64,000 nt of DNA. Origin: Sphingobacteriales bacterium (GTDB lineage Bacteria > Bacteroidota > Bacteroidia > Chitinophagales > Chitinophagaceae). The stretch lies in assembly GCA_016219985.1 (NCBI GenBank), contig JACRJO010000032.1, forward strand, positions 248,001 to 312,000. Direction: 5' to 3'. Every line of letters starts with the position of its first letter. Position 1 is the stretch's first letter. A program made the translations under genes and the position numbers. The notes below the pieces were generated by a model that ran no database searches, had not been told where the DNA came from, and saw only the letters and a list, made by a program, of their open reading frames with translations. Shown here piece by piece: positions 15,704-24,006 of the stretch.

Positions 15704-17770
15704 TCACTCTCCCAACAACCTCCTCAACCTCCCTTCCAGCTTCTCTGCATTGGGCAGCATCGCTTTTTCCAGGCCAGTATTCATAGGTACAGCCGGCAGG
15801 TTCAGTGCGCCCATCACTTCCACCGGCGCATCCAAACTGGTAAAACAATGATGGGATATCCGCCCGGCCAGCGCTTCGGCAAAGGAATTGTTTTGCTGCT
15901 CTTCTGTCAGGATAAGGCATTTACCATGCACTTTCACCCGTTCAAAAATAAGTTCCTCATCAAGCGGGTATAAGGTCCGAAGGTCCATCACTTCGATCTG
16001 CTGCTTAAATTGCTTTGCCGCCGCTTTAGCCCAGAATACGCCCATTCCATAGGTAATGACCAGGCAGCTTTCCCCCGCACCAATGGCACCGGCCGAAGCT
16101 TCCAGCAGGATACTGGCCTTTCCCAGCGGGACCATATAATCCCGGGACGGTTCAGGAGTCTTCGCTTCCTCTGTACCCGGCACCTTGCTCCAGTAAAGAC
16201 CTTTATGTTCCAGGATCACCACCGGGTTGCCGTCATGAAAAGCTGCCTTCATCAGCCCCTTCATATCTGCAGCATTCGAGGGATACACGACCTTGATACC
16301 CTTAATGGATAACAAGGTCGTTTCCACACTGCCGCTGTGATATGGCCCCCCGCCCCCATAAGCGCCAATGGGCACCCGCAATACCATGGAGATCGGAAAC
16401 TTTCCACAGGTGAGATAACAACTCTTGGATATCTCGGTCACCAGCTGGTTGAAACCGGGATAGATATAATCGGCAAACTGGACTTCCACAACCGGTTTAA
16501 TCCCCACGGCGTTCAATCCCACCGTAGAGCCCACGATATAAGCTTCCTGGATGGCTGTATTGAAAACCCGGTGTTCGCCAAATTGTTCAGCCAGCGTGGC
16601 CGCTTCCCGGAATACACCACCCAGGCGCTTGCCCACGTCCTGGCCGTATAAGATCATATCAGGGTTATCTTCCATCAGTTCCCGGATCGCATAGAGGGCT
16701 GCATCCACCATCAGTACTTTTTCGGCTTTGGCCGGGCATCGCTCGCCTTTTTCTGCTGTAACAGGAGTGGGTACAAATACATGATCCGCCACGGTGGACG
16801 GATCGGGCTCAGGAGCCGAAACGGCTTTCTCAAAATCAGCCGATACCCTTTCGGCCGCTTCTTTCTCTATTTGCAACAATTCATTTTCAGCCACTCCCCG
16901 TTCCAGCAGTTTTTTTCTCAATTTGGGAATAGGATCATTTTTTCCGTGCTTTTCCCAATCCACCCGGCTGCGGTAAAAATCGCTTCGCACCCCGCTGGTA
17001 TGATGTCCCAGGAGCGGTGTCTCCGCATGCACCAGGACCGGTTTTCTTTCTTTGCGCACAAAATCAAAGACATCCTTCATCACCCGGTACGAGGCTTCAA
17101 AATCGCTGCCATCCGCCTGGACCCTGTTCATACCTTTAAAACCGGCCACATATTCGTATGCATTCATGGAACGGGCTTCACCGGCGGAGACACTGATTCC
17201 CCAGTTATTATCCTGCACGAGGTAGATGATAGGCAGTTGTTTCAGAACGGCAAACTGCATAGCCTCACTCACTTCTCCTTCGGTTACGCTGGCGTCCCCC
17301 ATGGAACAAAGTACAATGGGCGCTTCCCCGTTGGGGCCTTTCTTCAGGCGGGTGGGATCTGATTTTTCCCAGTAACGGATCCCCTGCGCAATACCGGTTG
17401 TGGGGATGGCCTGCATGCCCGTGGCGCTGCTCTGGTGTATGATCAGGGGTTTATCATCACCCCGGTAATTGGGATGGGAATAATATTCGCGCCCTCCCGT
17501 AAAAATATCCCCCTCCCTGGCCAGCAATTGCAGCATCTGCTCATAGGGGGTAAAACCAAGCCCCTGCAGCATGCTTTCGTCCCGGTAGTAGGGACTCACA
17601 AAATCCTGGGGTTGTAACTGGAAGGCCGTGGCTAACTGGATCGCTTCATGCCCCCTCGAAGTGGAATGTACATATTTACAGACAGTGCGATTGGCCTCAT
17701 ACAGGTTGGCCATAGCGCGGGTCTGGCTCATCAGGCGGTAAGCCCTGAGCAGGATAGATAAGTCAGTCAT
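15704..17770 (-). CDS. 2-oxo acid dehydrogenase E1 component, alpha/beta fusion
   Basis: This is a thiamine-diphosphate decarboxylase subunit of a branched-chain 2-oxo acid (or pyruvate-like) dehydrogenase complex. The 688-residue protein fuses E1-alpha (about 1-325) and E1-beta (about 350-688). The alpha part has HSTSRGHEAIQ and the thiamine-binding motif from GDASVTEGEV to QDNN. The beta part has YGQDVGKRLGGVF, NTAIQEAYIVG and VQFADYIYPGFNQ. The fusion is common in Bacteroidota, where it is usually annotated as a branched-chain type; the substrate is inferred. I chose the ATG at 17770; a TTG start 9 bases upstream is possible. An exact promoter box lies 20 bases before the ATG. E2 and E3 genes are not nearby. 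Confidence 0.9.
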   Translation of the reverse strand: MTDLSILLRAYRLMSQTRAMANLYEANRTVCKYVHSTSRGHEAIQLATAFQLQPQDFVSPYYRDESMLQGLGFTPYEQMLQLLAREGDIFTGGREYYSHPNYRGDDKPLIIHQSSATGMQAIPTTGIAQGIRYWEKSDPTRLKKGPNGEAPIVLCSMGDASVTEGEVSEAMQFAVLKQLPIIYLVQDNNWGISVSAGEARSMNAYEYVAGFKGMNRVQADGSDFEASYRVMKDVFDFVRKERKPVLVHAETPLLGHHTSGVRSDFYRSRVDWEKHGKNDPIPKLRKKLLERGVAENELLQIEKEAAERVSADFEKAVSAPEPDPSTVADHVFVPTPVTAEKGERCPAKAEKVLMVDAALYAIRELMEDNPDMILYGQDVGKRLGGVFREAATLAEQFGEHRVFNTAIQEAYIVGSTVGLNAVGIKPVVEVQFADYIYPGFNQLVTEISKSCYLTCGKFPISMVLRVPIGAYGGGGPYHSGSVETTLLSIKGIKVVYPSNAADMKGLMKAAFHDGNPVVILEHKGLYWSKVPGTEEAKTPEPSRDYMVPLGKASILLEASAGAIGAGESCLVITYGMGVFWAKAAAKQFKQQIEVMDLRTLYPLDEELIFERVKVHGKCLILTEEQQNNSFAEALAGRISHHCFTSLDAPVEVMGALNLPAVPMNTGLEKAMLPNAEKLEGRLRRLLGE

Positions 17771-17790
17771 GTGCAGCAAGCATTACCAAA

Positions 17791-17798
17791 CAAATGTA
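17791..17798 (-). promoter_or_regulatory. -7 promoter box for the E1 gene
   Basis: TACATTTG on the minus strand is an exact TAnnTTTG match, 20 bases before the chosen ATG. Confidence 0.55.
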
Positions 17799-17810
17799 AG
17801 ACAAAGAGGT

Positions 17811-17851
17811 TCAGAAAAAATAAGGGCTGTATCTCCTTTTGATACAGCCCT
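17811..17851 (-). terminator. Intrinsic terminator of the FAH-family gene
   Basis: The 11-bp perfect stem AGGGCTGTATC (17823-17833) pairs with 17841-17851; on the minus strand it is followed by TTATTTTTTC. Confidence 0.85.
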
Positions 17852-17906
17852 GCACGAATCGCAGTTGGTTATGGTTTTCCTTTAAAAGTCTAAAATCAGT
17901 TACCGC

Positions 17907-18518
17907 CTATTTTACTTCCAGGGAGAACATGCTGTCATCTTCCATAAATCCTTCCAGCTCATCACCCACCACCACTTCCCCCACACCGGCGGGCGTTCCG
18001 GTAAAAACAATATCCCCGATGTTCACAGAAAAATAATTGGAGATATACGAAACGATCCTGTCGAAATTATGGATCATGTTAGCCGTATTTCCCTGCTGAA
18101 CCAGTTCTTTATTCTTATACAGGCAGAAATTAATATCCTTTTTGGTTTTCATATTGGCCATGGGCACCCATTTACCGATAACAGCAGAATTGTCCCAGGC
18201 TTTTGCTTTTTCCCAGGGAAGCCCTTTTTCTTTCAGTTCATTTTGAATATCACGGGCCGTAAAATCAATACCGGCCGTGATCGCATCATAATATTTGGAT
18301 GCGAATTTTTCCTGGATATATTTTCCGTTCTTGCTGATACGCAGCACCAGCTCGCATTCGTAATGGAGTTCATTGGTGAACTCCGGGTAATAAAACGGGG
18401 TATGCGGTTGCAATAAAGCGCTTTTGGGCTTCATAAAAATCACAGGCTCATCAGGCACTTCGTTTCCGAGCTCTTTGGCGTGCGCCACATAATTTCGGCC
18501 GACACAGAAAATTTTCAT
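17907..18518 (-). CDS. Fumarylacetoacetate hydrolase family protein
   Basis: The 203-residue protein belongs to the small FAH family (acylpyruvase / oxaloacetate tautomerase type), which acts on 2,4-dioxo acids with a divalent metal. It opens with the canonical MKIFCVGRNYVAHAKELGN, has FMKPKSAL, and the metal-ligand region HYECELVLRI with its paired glutamates. The end has FTGTPAGVG, the typical family signature. I chose the ATG at 18518 because the family normally begins this way; the open frame continues 19 codons upstream. The exact substrate is unknown. A strong terminator follows. Confidence 0.87.
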   Translation of the reverse strand: MKIFCVGRNYVAHAKELGNEVPDEPVIFMKPKSALLQPHTPFYYPEFTNELHYECELVLRISKNGKYIQEKFASKYYDAITAGIDFTARDIQNELKEKGLPWEKAKAWDNSAVIGKWVPMANMKTKKDINFCLYKNKELVQQGNTANMIHNFDRIVSYISNYFSVNIGDIVFTGTPAGVGEVVVGDELEGFMEDDSMFSLEVK

Positions 18519-18696
18519 AACAGGAAGTAACATTTTAATTAAATATACCGGATACCCCCTTCCAGGGCATTCCATCCCGTATATTCAGTGGTAATCAATA
18601 TGTATATTGGATTTCCCCGGGTTAAAAATAAACGGTCAATCAGGCGCCTTCCGGGGAGAGGTCAGGATTGCTAAAGTAAGGATTCCATTCGATTTC

Positions 18697-19272
18697 TCAT
18701 AACGAAAACTCTTTATTATTTACCTGGTTCATAGCGGCAGCAAGGCCCTGTACCGCAAAGATTTCAATCAATTCTGCCGCCTTCTCGATTTTCAGTTTTA
18801 CCAGGGGCTCCTCCTCCTTTTTCCATTTGCCCAGCACGAAATCAGCCTGTAAGCCCTTCGGGTAATCGTTCCCGATCCCGAACCGGAGCCTGGCATATTC
18901 CTTTGTGCCAAGGGTTTCCTGCAGGCTTTTGAGGCCGTTGTGCCCGGCATCACTGCCCGAGGGTTTCAGGCGGAGCTTACTCAGGGGGAGGGCCAGGTCG
19001 TCCACGATCACCAGGACCCGCTCCAACGGCAGTTTTTCCTTATCCATCCAGTATTTTACGGCTTTCCCGCTCAGGTTCATATAGGTGGTGGGGCATATAC
19101 AAACAAAGGACTTTCCCTTCCATTTAATATCGGCCACATAGGCCAGGCGGTCGGTCCGGAACTGGCCCTGGTGCTTTTGCACAAAGGCATTTACCACATC
19201 GAAGCCAATATTATGGCGGGTATGGGCATATTCGGCTCCGCTGTTCCCCAAACCGGCAATTAAGAATTTCAT
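18697..19272 (-). CDS. pth: Peptidyl-tRNA hydrolase
   Basis: The enzyme releases tRNA from peptidyl-tRNA that drops off the ribosome. The 191-residue protein has the conserved GLGNSGAEYAHTRHN start with N10 and the catalytic H20, N66 in TTYMNLSG, and D92 in VIVDDLALP. The GSDAGHNGLKS and RLRFGIG motifs follow. It lies downstream of rplY with a terminator between them. The gap of about 180 bases to the FAH-family gene shows nothing I can name. Confidence 0.96.
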   Translation of the reverse strand: MKFLIAGLGNSGAEYAHTRHNIGFDVVNAFVQKHQGQFRTDRLAYVADIKWKGKSFVCICPTTYMNLSGKAVKYWMDKEKLPLERVLVIVDDLALPLSKLRLKPSGSDAGHNGLKSLQETLGTKEYARLRFGIGNDYPKGLQADFVLGKWKKEEEPLVKLKIEKAAELIEIFAVQGLAAAMNQVNNKEFSL

Positions 19273-19303
19273 GTCAATTTCTATTTCAAATATCGGCTAT
19301 AGC

Positions 19304-19336
19304 CAATAAAAAACCCGCATCAGCTGATACGGGTTT
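19304..19336 (-). terminator. Intrinsic terminator downstream of rplY
   Basis: The stem AAACCCG-ATCAG is closed by CTGAT-CGGGTTT (19311-19336, one mismatch), with a TTTTTTATT run following on the minus strand. Confidence 0.8.
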
Positions 19337-19355
19337 GTAATATATAGGAAATGCC

Positions 19356-19988
19356 TTATTTCTTGGCAGCAGCGGCAGCCGGGGCGGCAGCGGGAGCAGC
19401 AGCAGCAGCGCCTGCAGCAGGGGCGGTAGCTTCTTCCTGTTTCAGCTGACGGGTCAGTACCACGGAAGCGATCGGAATACGGGGGGAATTCAGGATCTCG
19501 TAATGCTCTTCCTTCACATCTTCCACCCGGATATTTCCATTCAGTTCCAGGTTATCGATCGGCACTTCAATTTGTTCCTTCAGGTATTTGGGATAGGTTT
19601 TAATCTTCAGGGACTTCATCTTGGTAACCAGCTTACCCCCATCTTTTACCCCAACGGATACACCCACAAATTTCAGCGGGATATCCGCGATTACCTTTTT
19701 ATCGTCCACCAGTTCCAGCAGGTCGATGTGGATCAGTTTATCATCCACTTTATCAAACTGCAGGTCTTTCAGGATGGTACGGTAGGTCTTACCGTCCAGT
19801 ACTACTTCAGCGATCTGGAAACTGGGTGTGTACACAAAATTTTTGAAAGCTGCAGTCGGAGCGTAGAAATTGATCTCCTGTGAGCCGCCATAAATTACAC
19901 CTGGCACCTGATCCTGAGAGCGGAGTTGTCGGGTGGCGCTTTTGCCGAATCCGGTCCTCAGTTGTCCTTCGATTGTAATTGTCTTCAT
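19356..19988 (-). CDS. rplY: 50S ribosomal protein L25 / Ctc
   Basis: This 5S-rRNA-binding ribosomal protein has the long, CTC-type form (210 residues). The N-terminal L25 domain opens with MKTITIEGQLRTGFGKSATRQLR and contains VPGVIYGG; the C-terminal beta domain holds VGVKDGGKLV. The end is a low-complexity tail rich in Ala and Pro. It lies 20 bases after prs, the classical Bacteroidota pairing, so the two share a transcript. Confidence 0.96.
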   Translation of the reverse strand: MKTITIEGQLRTGFGKSATRQLRSQDQVPGVIYGGSQEINFYAPTAAFKNFVYTPSFQIAEVVLDGKTYRTILKDLQFDKVDDKLIHIDLLELVDDKKVIADIPLKFVGVSVGVKDGGKLVTKMKSLKIKTYPKYLKEQIEVPIDNLELNGNIRVEDVKEEHYEILNSPRIPIASVVLTRQLKQEEATAPAAGAAAAAPAAAPAAAAAKK

Positions 19989-20008
19989 TTTTATAACTAT
20001 TTAATTGT

Positions 20009-20956
20009 TTACTTGTCTCTCCGCTGTGAATGCACAAACAGGCTGGTGATGCTCTTGTTCTCGTAGGCGTTCCGGATGGCGACGGCGAACAGTTCAGCCA
20101 CACTCAGCACTTTGATCTTTCCTGTTTCCTTTTTCACCGGTATCGTATCACAAACCACCAGTTCTTCCAGCACACTGTTCTCGATATTCTCATAGGCCTT
20201 TCCGCTCAGTACCGGGTGGGTGATCAGTGCCCGTACCGTCCTCGCCCCTTTTTCTTTCAACAGGCCGGCACTTTTTGACAAGGTGCCGCCGGTGTCACAG
20301 ATATCATCAATAATCACCACATCCCTGCCCGTCACATCCCCGATCACCACCATACTCGCGATCTCGTTGGCCCTTTTGCGGTGCTTGTCGCAAATCACCA
20401 TTTCCGCATTAAAATAACTGGCGATTTCACGGATCCGGTTCGTTGCTCCCACATCAGGGGCCGCAAAGGTAAGGTTTTCCAGCTTCAGACTCTCAATATA
20501 AGGGATAAAAACCGCGTGACTGTCCAGGTGATCCACCGGGATGTCAAAATAGCCCTGGATCTGGGGCGCGTGGAGATCCATCGTGATCACCCTGTCGGCC
20601 CCGGCCGCTACTAACATATTGGCAACCAACTTACTGCCTATTGCCACCCGGGGGCGGTCCTTCCGGTCCTGCCGGGCATACCCGTAGTAGGGAATAACGG
20701 CAATGACCTTGTAAGCGGAAGCCCTCCGGGCCGCATCGATCATCAGGAGCAGTTCCATCAGGTTTTCGGCAGGAGAAAATGTGCTTTGTACCAGGAAAAC
20801 ATAGTCGCCCCGGACGCTTTCGAGGAAGATCGGGCTGATTTCGCCGTCACTGAACCGCTGGATATTGACCTTACCCAGTTTGGTTCCGTATCTCTTACAA
20901 ATTTGTTCGGCCAGGTGTTGGGAGCCGGTACCGGCAAAGATTTTAGCGTATTGCAT
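20009..20956 (-). CDS. prs: Ribose-phosphate pyrophosphokinase
   Basis: The enzyme makes PRPP from ribose 5-phosphate and ATP for nucleotide, His and Trp synthesis. The 315-residue protein has the FSDGEI motif, the YARQDRKDRPR loop, the DLHAPQIQGYF region and the PRPP-binding loop VVIIDDICDTGGT. Length and motifs are those of class I PRPP synthetases. A probable promoter box (TATCTTCG) lies 17 bases before the start, and rplY follows in the same operon. Confidence 0.97.
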   Translation of the reverse strand: MQYAKIFAGTGSQHLAEQICKRYGTKLGKVNIQRFSDGEISPIFLESVRGDYVFLVQSTFSPAENLMELLLMIDAARRASAYKVIAVIPYYGYARQDRKDRPRVAIGSKLVANMLVAAGADRVITMDLHAPQIQGYFDIPVDHLDSHAVFIPYIESLKLENLTFAAPDVGATNRIREIASYFNAEMVICDKHRKRANEIASMVVIGDVTGRDVVIIDDICDTGGTLSKSAGLLKEKGARTVRALITHPVLSGKAYENIENSVLEELVVCDTIPVKKETGKIKVLSVAELFAVAIRNAYENKSITSLFVHSQRRDK

Positions 20957-20973
20957 GTCGGGAGAATGTGCGG

Positions 20974-20981
20974 CGAAGATA
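20974..20981 (-). promoter_or_regulatory. Near-consensus -7 box for prs
   Basis: TATCTTCG on the minus strand is one base off TAnnTTTG, the same variant as at ruvA. Confidence 0.4.
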
Positions 20982-21038
20982 TTAATCTCACCGCATTCAC
21001 CGCCAGCCGGTACAAAAAATATTGACCAGGAACAGGGA

Positions 21039-21251
21039 TTAACGCTGAAGGGCCAGCGTGCTCACTGTTACCACGGTACTGCCTGCCGGCTCCACAGGGT
21101 CAATACGCCCCGTGCTGCGGGAAGAGCCATTAAATGTGTAAAACAGGGAGGAACAGATAAAAATAGACAGCAATAATGCCACTACATAAACGACTACAAA
21201 GAAAATCACCGGGTGTAAGGAACCCATGGGGGTAAGGGTCTTGGTTTTCAT
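21039..21251 (-). CDS. Small single-pass membrane protein, hypothetical
   Basis: A 70-residue frame has a polar N-terminus (MKTKTLTPMGSLH), one strong hydrophobic segment (about residues 14-37) and a short Ser/Thr/Val-rich tail. I do not recognise a family. It lies between prs and radC on the minus strand, 82 bases from the prs start, so it may be co-transcribed with prs. An alternative ATG lies 6 bases upstream. That it is a gene rests only on the open frame with a plausible membrane segment. Confidence 0.45.
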   Translation of the reverse strand: MKTKTLTPMGSLHPVIFFVVVYVVALLLSIFICSSLFYTFNGSSRSTGRIDPVEPAGSTVVTVSTLALQR

Positions 21252-21345
21252 AATCATCAGATTTTAATAATCTTCATAGAGTGGATTTCGAACGGGCCTG
21301 CAACGCTTACCACAAAGTGGTATTGTTGAGTGTAAATTTATTGGC

Positions 21346-21353
21346 TAACCTTG
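21346..21353 (+). promoter_or_regulatory. Near-consensus -7 box 4 bases before radC
   Basis: TAACCTTG differs by one base from TAnnTTTG; the radC ATG follows at 21358. Probably a leaderless transcript. Confidence 0.4.
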
Positions 21354-21357
21354 TTCT

Positions 21358-22050
21358 ATGCAAGAGCACAAGTACTCAATTAAGCAATGGGCAAAAGACG
21401 ACCAGCCCCGGGAAAAACTACTATACTCAGGTGCAGAAAACCTCAGCAATTCGGAGCTGCTGGCGATCCTGATTCAAAACGGGAACCGGCAGAAATCTGC
21501 TGTTGACCTGGCCAAGGAAGTACTTAAATTGGGAAAAGACAGTCTCGCCGAACTGGGCAAATTATCGGTCAAAGAACTGATGAAAATCAAGGGAATCGGT
21601 GAGGCCAAGGCTATCACGATCGCCGCTTCGATGGAACTCTGCCGCCGGCGGCAGTCCGCAGCGCCCATTCAGCGGGAAATTGTGCGGGCCAGCCAGGATA
21701 TTGCCCGCCTGCTGCAGATCAAATTCAGGGACCACCGGCATGAGGTTTTTGCCGTTCTTTACCTCAACCGGGCCAATAAGATCAAACATTTTGAAGTGGT
21801 CAGTGAAGGCGGCATCAGCGGCACCGTAGCCGACCCCCGGATCATTCTCCGCAAGGCCCTGGAGCAGGACGCCGTAAGCCTGATCCTTTGCCACAACCAC
21901 CCTTCCGGCAGCCTGAAGCCCAGCCGGGCCGATGAGCTGTTAACCTATAAAATAAAGGAAGCCGCCGGCTTTTTCGATATAAACGTCCTGGACCATATCA
22001 TTGTGAGCGAGGACGGGTATTTCAGTTTTGCGGACGAAGGACTTATTTAG
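21358..22050 (+). CDS. radC: RadC family JAMM-domain protein
   Basis: The 230-residue protein has an N-terminal helix-hairpin-helix domain (LMKIKGIGEAKA) and a C-terminal JAB/MPN metalloprotease-like domain with the zinc motif HNHPSG (H179, H181) and D192. RadC proteins were once linked to DNA repair, but their real function is unclear. The complete JAMM ligand set is present, so the domain may be catalytic. The TAG stop codon is also the first TAG of a five-unit heptamer array. Confidence 0.93.
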   Translation: MQEHKYSIKQWAKDDQPREKLLYSGAENLSNSELLAILIQNGNRQKSAVDLAKEVLKLGKDSLAELGKLSVKELMKIKGIGEAKAITIAASMELCRRRQSAAPIQREIVRASQDIARLLQIKFRDHRHEVFAVLYLNRANKIKHFEVVSEGGISGTVADPRIILRKALEQDAVSLILCHNHPSGSLKPSRADELLTYKIKEAAGFFDINVLDHIIVSEDGYFSFADEGLI

Positions 22051-22082
22051 TCGGTAGTCTGTAGTTCGTAGTCGGTAGTCGC
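22048..22082 (+). repeat. Heptamer array beginning with the radC stop codon
   Basis: Five 7-bp units all begin with TAGT; the first TAG is the radC stop. The first 17 bases (TAGTCGGTAGTCTGTAG) are the exact inverted repeat of 22575-22591. Confidence 0.85.
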
Positions 22083-22156
22083 GTACTATGCGGAAAGTAT
22101 AATAAAAATGAACAGTCACTTAGCGTGAAGAATAAGTAAAAAATAAAAATTAAGGT

Positions 22157-22519
22157 ATGGGACATTTTAAAGAACTGTTTGCATATAAGAAAGCCTACGA
22201 ACTGGCAATGAATATCTTTCAGACAACAAAACAATTTCCTCCTGAAGAAAAATATTCTCTGACTGATCAGATAAGGCGTTCTTCCAGATCTGTTTGTGCT
22301 AATCTGGCTGAAGCGTACCGGCGAAGAAGATTTAGAGATTATTTTATCAGTAAGCTAAATGACGCAGAATCAGAGAACACTGAAACACAGGTATGGCTCG
22401 ATTTCTCAAAAGATTGCACTTACCTGTCGAATGAATTACATAACTCCTTTTCATTTTTAAATGAGGAAACAGGCAAACTGATTGCTTATATGATAAACAA
22501 CCCTGATAAGTTCCGGTAA
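22157..22519 (+). CDS. Four-helix-bundle protein (23S rRNA intervening-sequence protein family)
   Basis: The 120-residue helical protein matches the four-helix-bundle family first seen in 23S rRNA intervening sequences. Typical motifs are FKELFAYKKAYELAMNIF, SLTDQIRRSSRSVCANLAEAY and SKLNDAESENTETQVWLDF. The function is unknown; the family is found scattered in genomes and spreads easily. The gene is much AT-richer than its neighbours (about 32% G+C in a 60-base count, against 53% in radC), which suggests transfer. It sits between two inverted heptamer arrays, in the space between the convergent radC and DUF3467 genes. I see no promoter of the usual form. Confidence 0.9.
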   Translation: MGHFKELFAYKKAYELAMNIFQTTKQFPPEEKYSLTDQIRRSSRSVCANLAEAYRRRRFRDYFISKLNDAESENTETQVWLDFSKDCTYLSNELHNSFSFLNEETGKLIAYMINNPDKFR

Positions 22520-22558
22520 TATCAGCCCACAGATTCCCAAACAAGTCCTGTTAGAAGG

Positions 22559-22593
22559 GACTGCAGACTACCGGCTACAGACTACCGACTAGC
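22559..22593 (-). repeat. Heptamer array at the 3' end of the DUF3467 gene
   Basis: Five 7-bp units of the GACTACC type; on the minus (coding) strand they read TAGTCnn and TAGCCGG. The array touches the TAG stop of the DUF3467 gene (22593-22595). Confidence 0.85.
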
Positions 22594-22904
22594 TAAGCCT
22601 GCGCCGTCGGCCCCCCGAAATTCAGGGGCAATTGAATTTCTTCCAGATCCTTGATCGGGCCGTTCACTGATTCGTATTTATGGATATTCTCGGTAAGTGC
22701 CTTCATAAGCCTTTTGGCATGCTGCGGGGTGAGAATGATCCTTGATTTTACTTTGCTTTTGGGGGTACCCGGCATTACGTTCACGAAGTCCACCACAAAT
22801 TCCGCATGCGAATGGGTGATGATCGCCAGGTTGGCATAGGTTCCTTCGGCTATTTCCTCGGATATCTCAATATTCAGCTGGTTTTCGGGTTGTTTGGCGT
22901 CCAT
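22593..22904 (-). CDS. DUF3467 family protein
   Basis: The 103-residue cytoplasmic protein has the features of DUF3467: a start with QLNIEISEEIAEGTYANLAII, HSHAEFVVDFVNVMPG, and VKSRIILTPQHAKRLMKAL. The family is widespread in Bacteroidota and of unknown function. I chose the ATG at 22904, since the upstream extension overlaps a promoter box and a terminator. It is expressed from its own consensus promoter and is followed by a heptamer array. Confidence 0.88.
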   Translation of the reverse strand: MDAKQPENQLNIEISEEIAEGTYANLAIITHSHAEFVVDFVNVMPGTPKSKVKSRIILTPQHAKRLMKALTENIHKYESVNGPIKDLEEIQLPLNFGGPTAQA

Positions 22905-22933
22905 GACTTTGGTATTGTGCGTGACTAATCCTG

Positions 22934-22941
22934 CAAAAGTA
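22934..22941 (-). promoter_or_regulatory. -7 promoter box for the DUF3467 gene
   Basis: TACTTTTG on the minus strand is an exact match, 29 bases before the ATG and directly after the terminator of the preceding operon. Confidence 0.6.
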
Positions 22942-22945
22942 TTCC

Positions 22946-22982
22946 AAAAAACAACAAGGGCTGCAAAATTGCAGCCCTTGTT
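22946..22982 (-). terminator. Intrinsic terminator of the susC-susD-DUF1735 operon
   Basis: The 14-bp perfect stem AACAAGGGCTGCAA (22953-22966) pairs with 22969-22982; on the minus strand TTGTTTTTTGG follows. Confidence 0.9.
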
Positions 22983-23002
22983 TAATTGGTTCATTTCAAC
23001 GA

Positions 23003-23980
23003 TTACCTGGCCCTTAAGAAAGACCATTGCTCATCAAAATATACCCGGTAATTCGGGGCAGCCGGAACCGCACTCGGCTGTTTCATAATGTATTTGATAT
23101 CGATTGTTTTGGAACTGGCGTCATAACGGTTGGCGCCACTGGGATCCAGCAACGCGCTACGGGTATTCCCGGCCGGTTGCCCGTAATAGTTAACCACACT
23201 GGTAACGGCATCTGTAGCGAGGTCAAAATTCACATTCAGACCAAAAGAACCATAATACGTGTTGGGGTCAGTCGGATCGCCAACGGAATTGAATACGTGA
23301 CCGGGAATGCCCAGGTACACATTATCCACCACCGTACAGCTGTTCGCGCCGGAAGTTTGTAATTCCCACTCCAGCGGGTAGGTACCCACAAAGAGTGCAT
23401 TGGTGATATCCAGCATGCTGCCGGTTACCTTGTAAACGCCATCGTACTTGTTTTTAACAGAAACCAGGGCCACAATGGAGTCTCTTCCGCTGGCTTTGGC
23501 AGCAGAGGATCCCACGCTGGTCAGGGCAAAGCCAAGGGCGTATTTCTTGGAAAGATCCCATTTGGAACCATTCAGGTTAATTACAAATTCCTTGGCGAAA
23601 TCACCGGCCACCATATCAAAGGTGTAGGTATTACCACTCCTTGAAATATATGAAGCCAGCGTATACAGGCTGTCCGGTAATTGTTCGTAATCGGTACCAT
23701 TATCCGCATTGTAGCGGTCAACCAGGCCATCCACCCGCGTCAGGGTAATGGGGGCTGTTGATTGCAGACTTGCATTGGAATTGGCATCCCGGCGTACACT
23801 GTACAGGGAGATTGGCTTTATTCCCGTGTAAGGAGAAAGGAAAATCTTATTCTCCGGCCCTTCCAGGATCTTGATAAAGGTCTTTCCCTCATCACCCAGG
23901 GGAGTAACCTCCTTCTTGATACAGGAAGAGAATGCAAGTGCTATAAACAGCAGGTGGTATATTGAAAACTTCTTTTGCAT
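23003..23980 (-). CDS. DUF1735 domain lipoprotein of a Sus-like operon
   Basis: The 325-residue protein is a predicted lipoprotein (lipobox AFSSC near residue 20) with a DUF1735 (BT_3987-like) domain in its first 160 residues, a domain often found in surface glycan-binding proteins of Sus-type operons. The C-terminal part resembles the lipocalin-like or BT_3987 C-terminal domain with a terminal DEQWSFLRAR. It probably binds the ligand on the cell surface together with SusD. It is the last gene of the operon, 26 bases after susD, with a strong terminator behind it. Confidence 0.85.
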   Translation of the reverse strand: MQKKFSIYHLLFIALAFSSCIKKEVTPLGDEGKTFIKILEGPENKIFLSPYTGIKPISLYSVRRDANSNASLQSTAPITLTRVDGLVDRYNADNGTDYEQLPDSLYTLASYISRSGNTYTFDMVAGDFAKEFVINLNGSKWDLSKKYALGFALTSVGSSAAKASGRDSIVALVSVKNKYDGVYKVTGSMLDITNALFVGTYPLEWELQTSGANSCTVVDNVYLGIPGHVFNSVGDPTDPNTYYGSFGLNVNFDLATDAVTSVVNYYGQPAGNTRSALLDPSGANRYDASSKTIDIKYIMKQPSAVPAAPNYRVYFDEQWSFLRAR

Positions 23981-24006
23981 TGTTTATTATTTTAAAATGA
24001 TAAATA

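Noticed and set aside
18519..18696. Small RNA or tRNA gene in the gap before pth
   Set aside because: I found no cloverleaf, no clear hairpin terminator and no promoter box.
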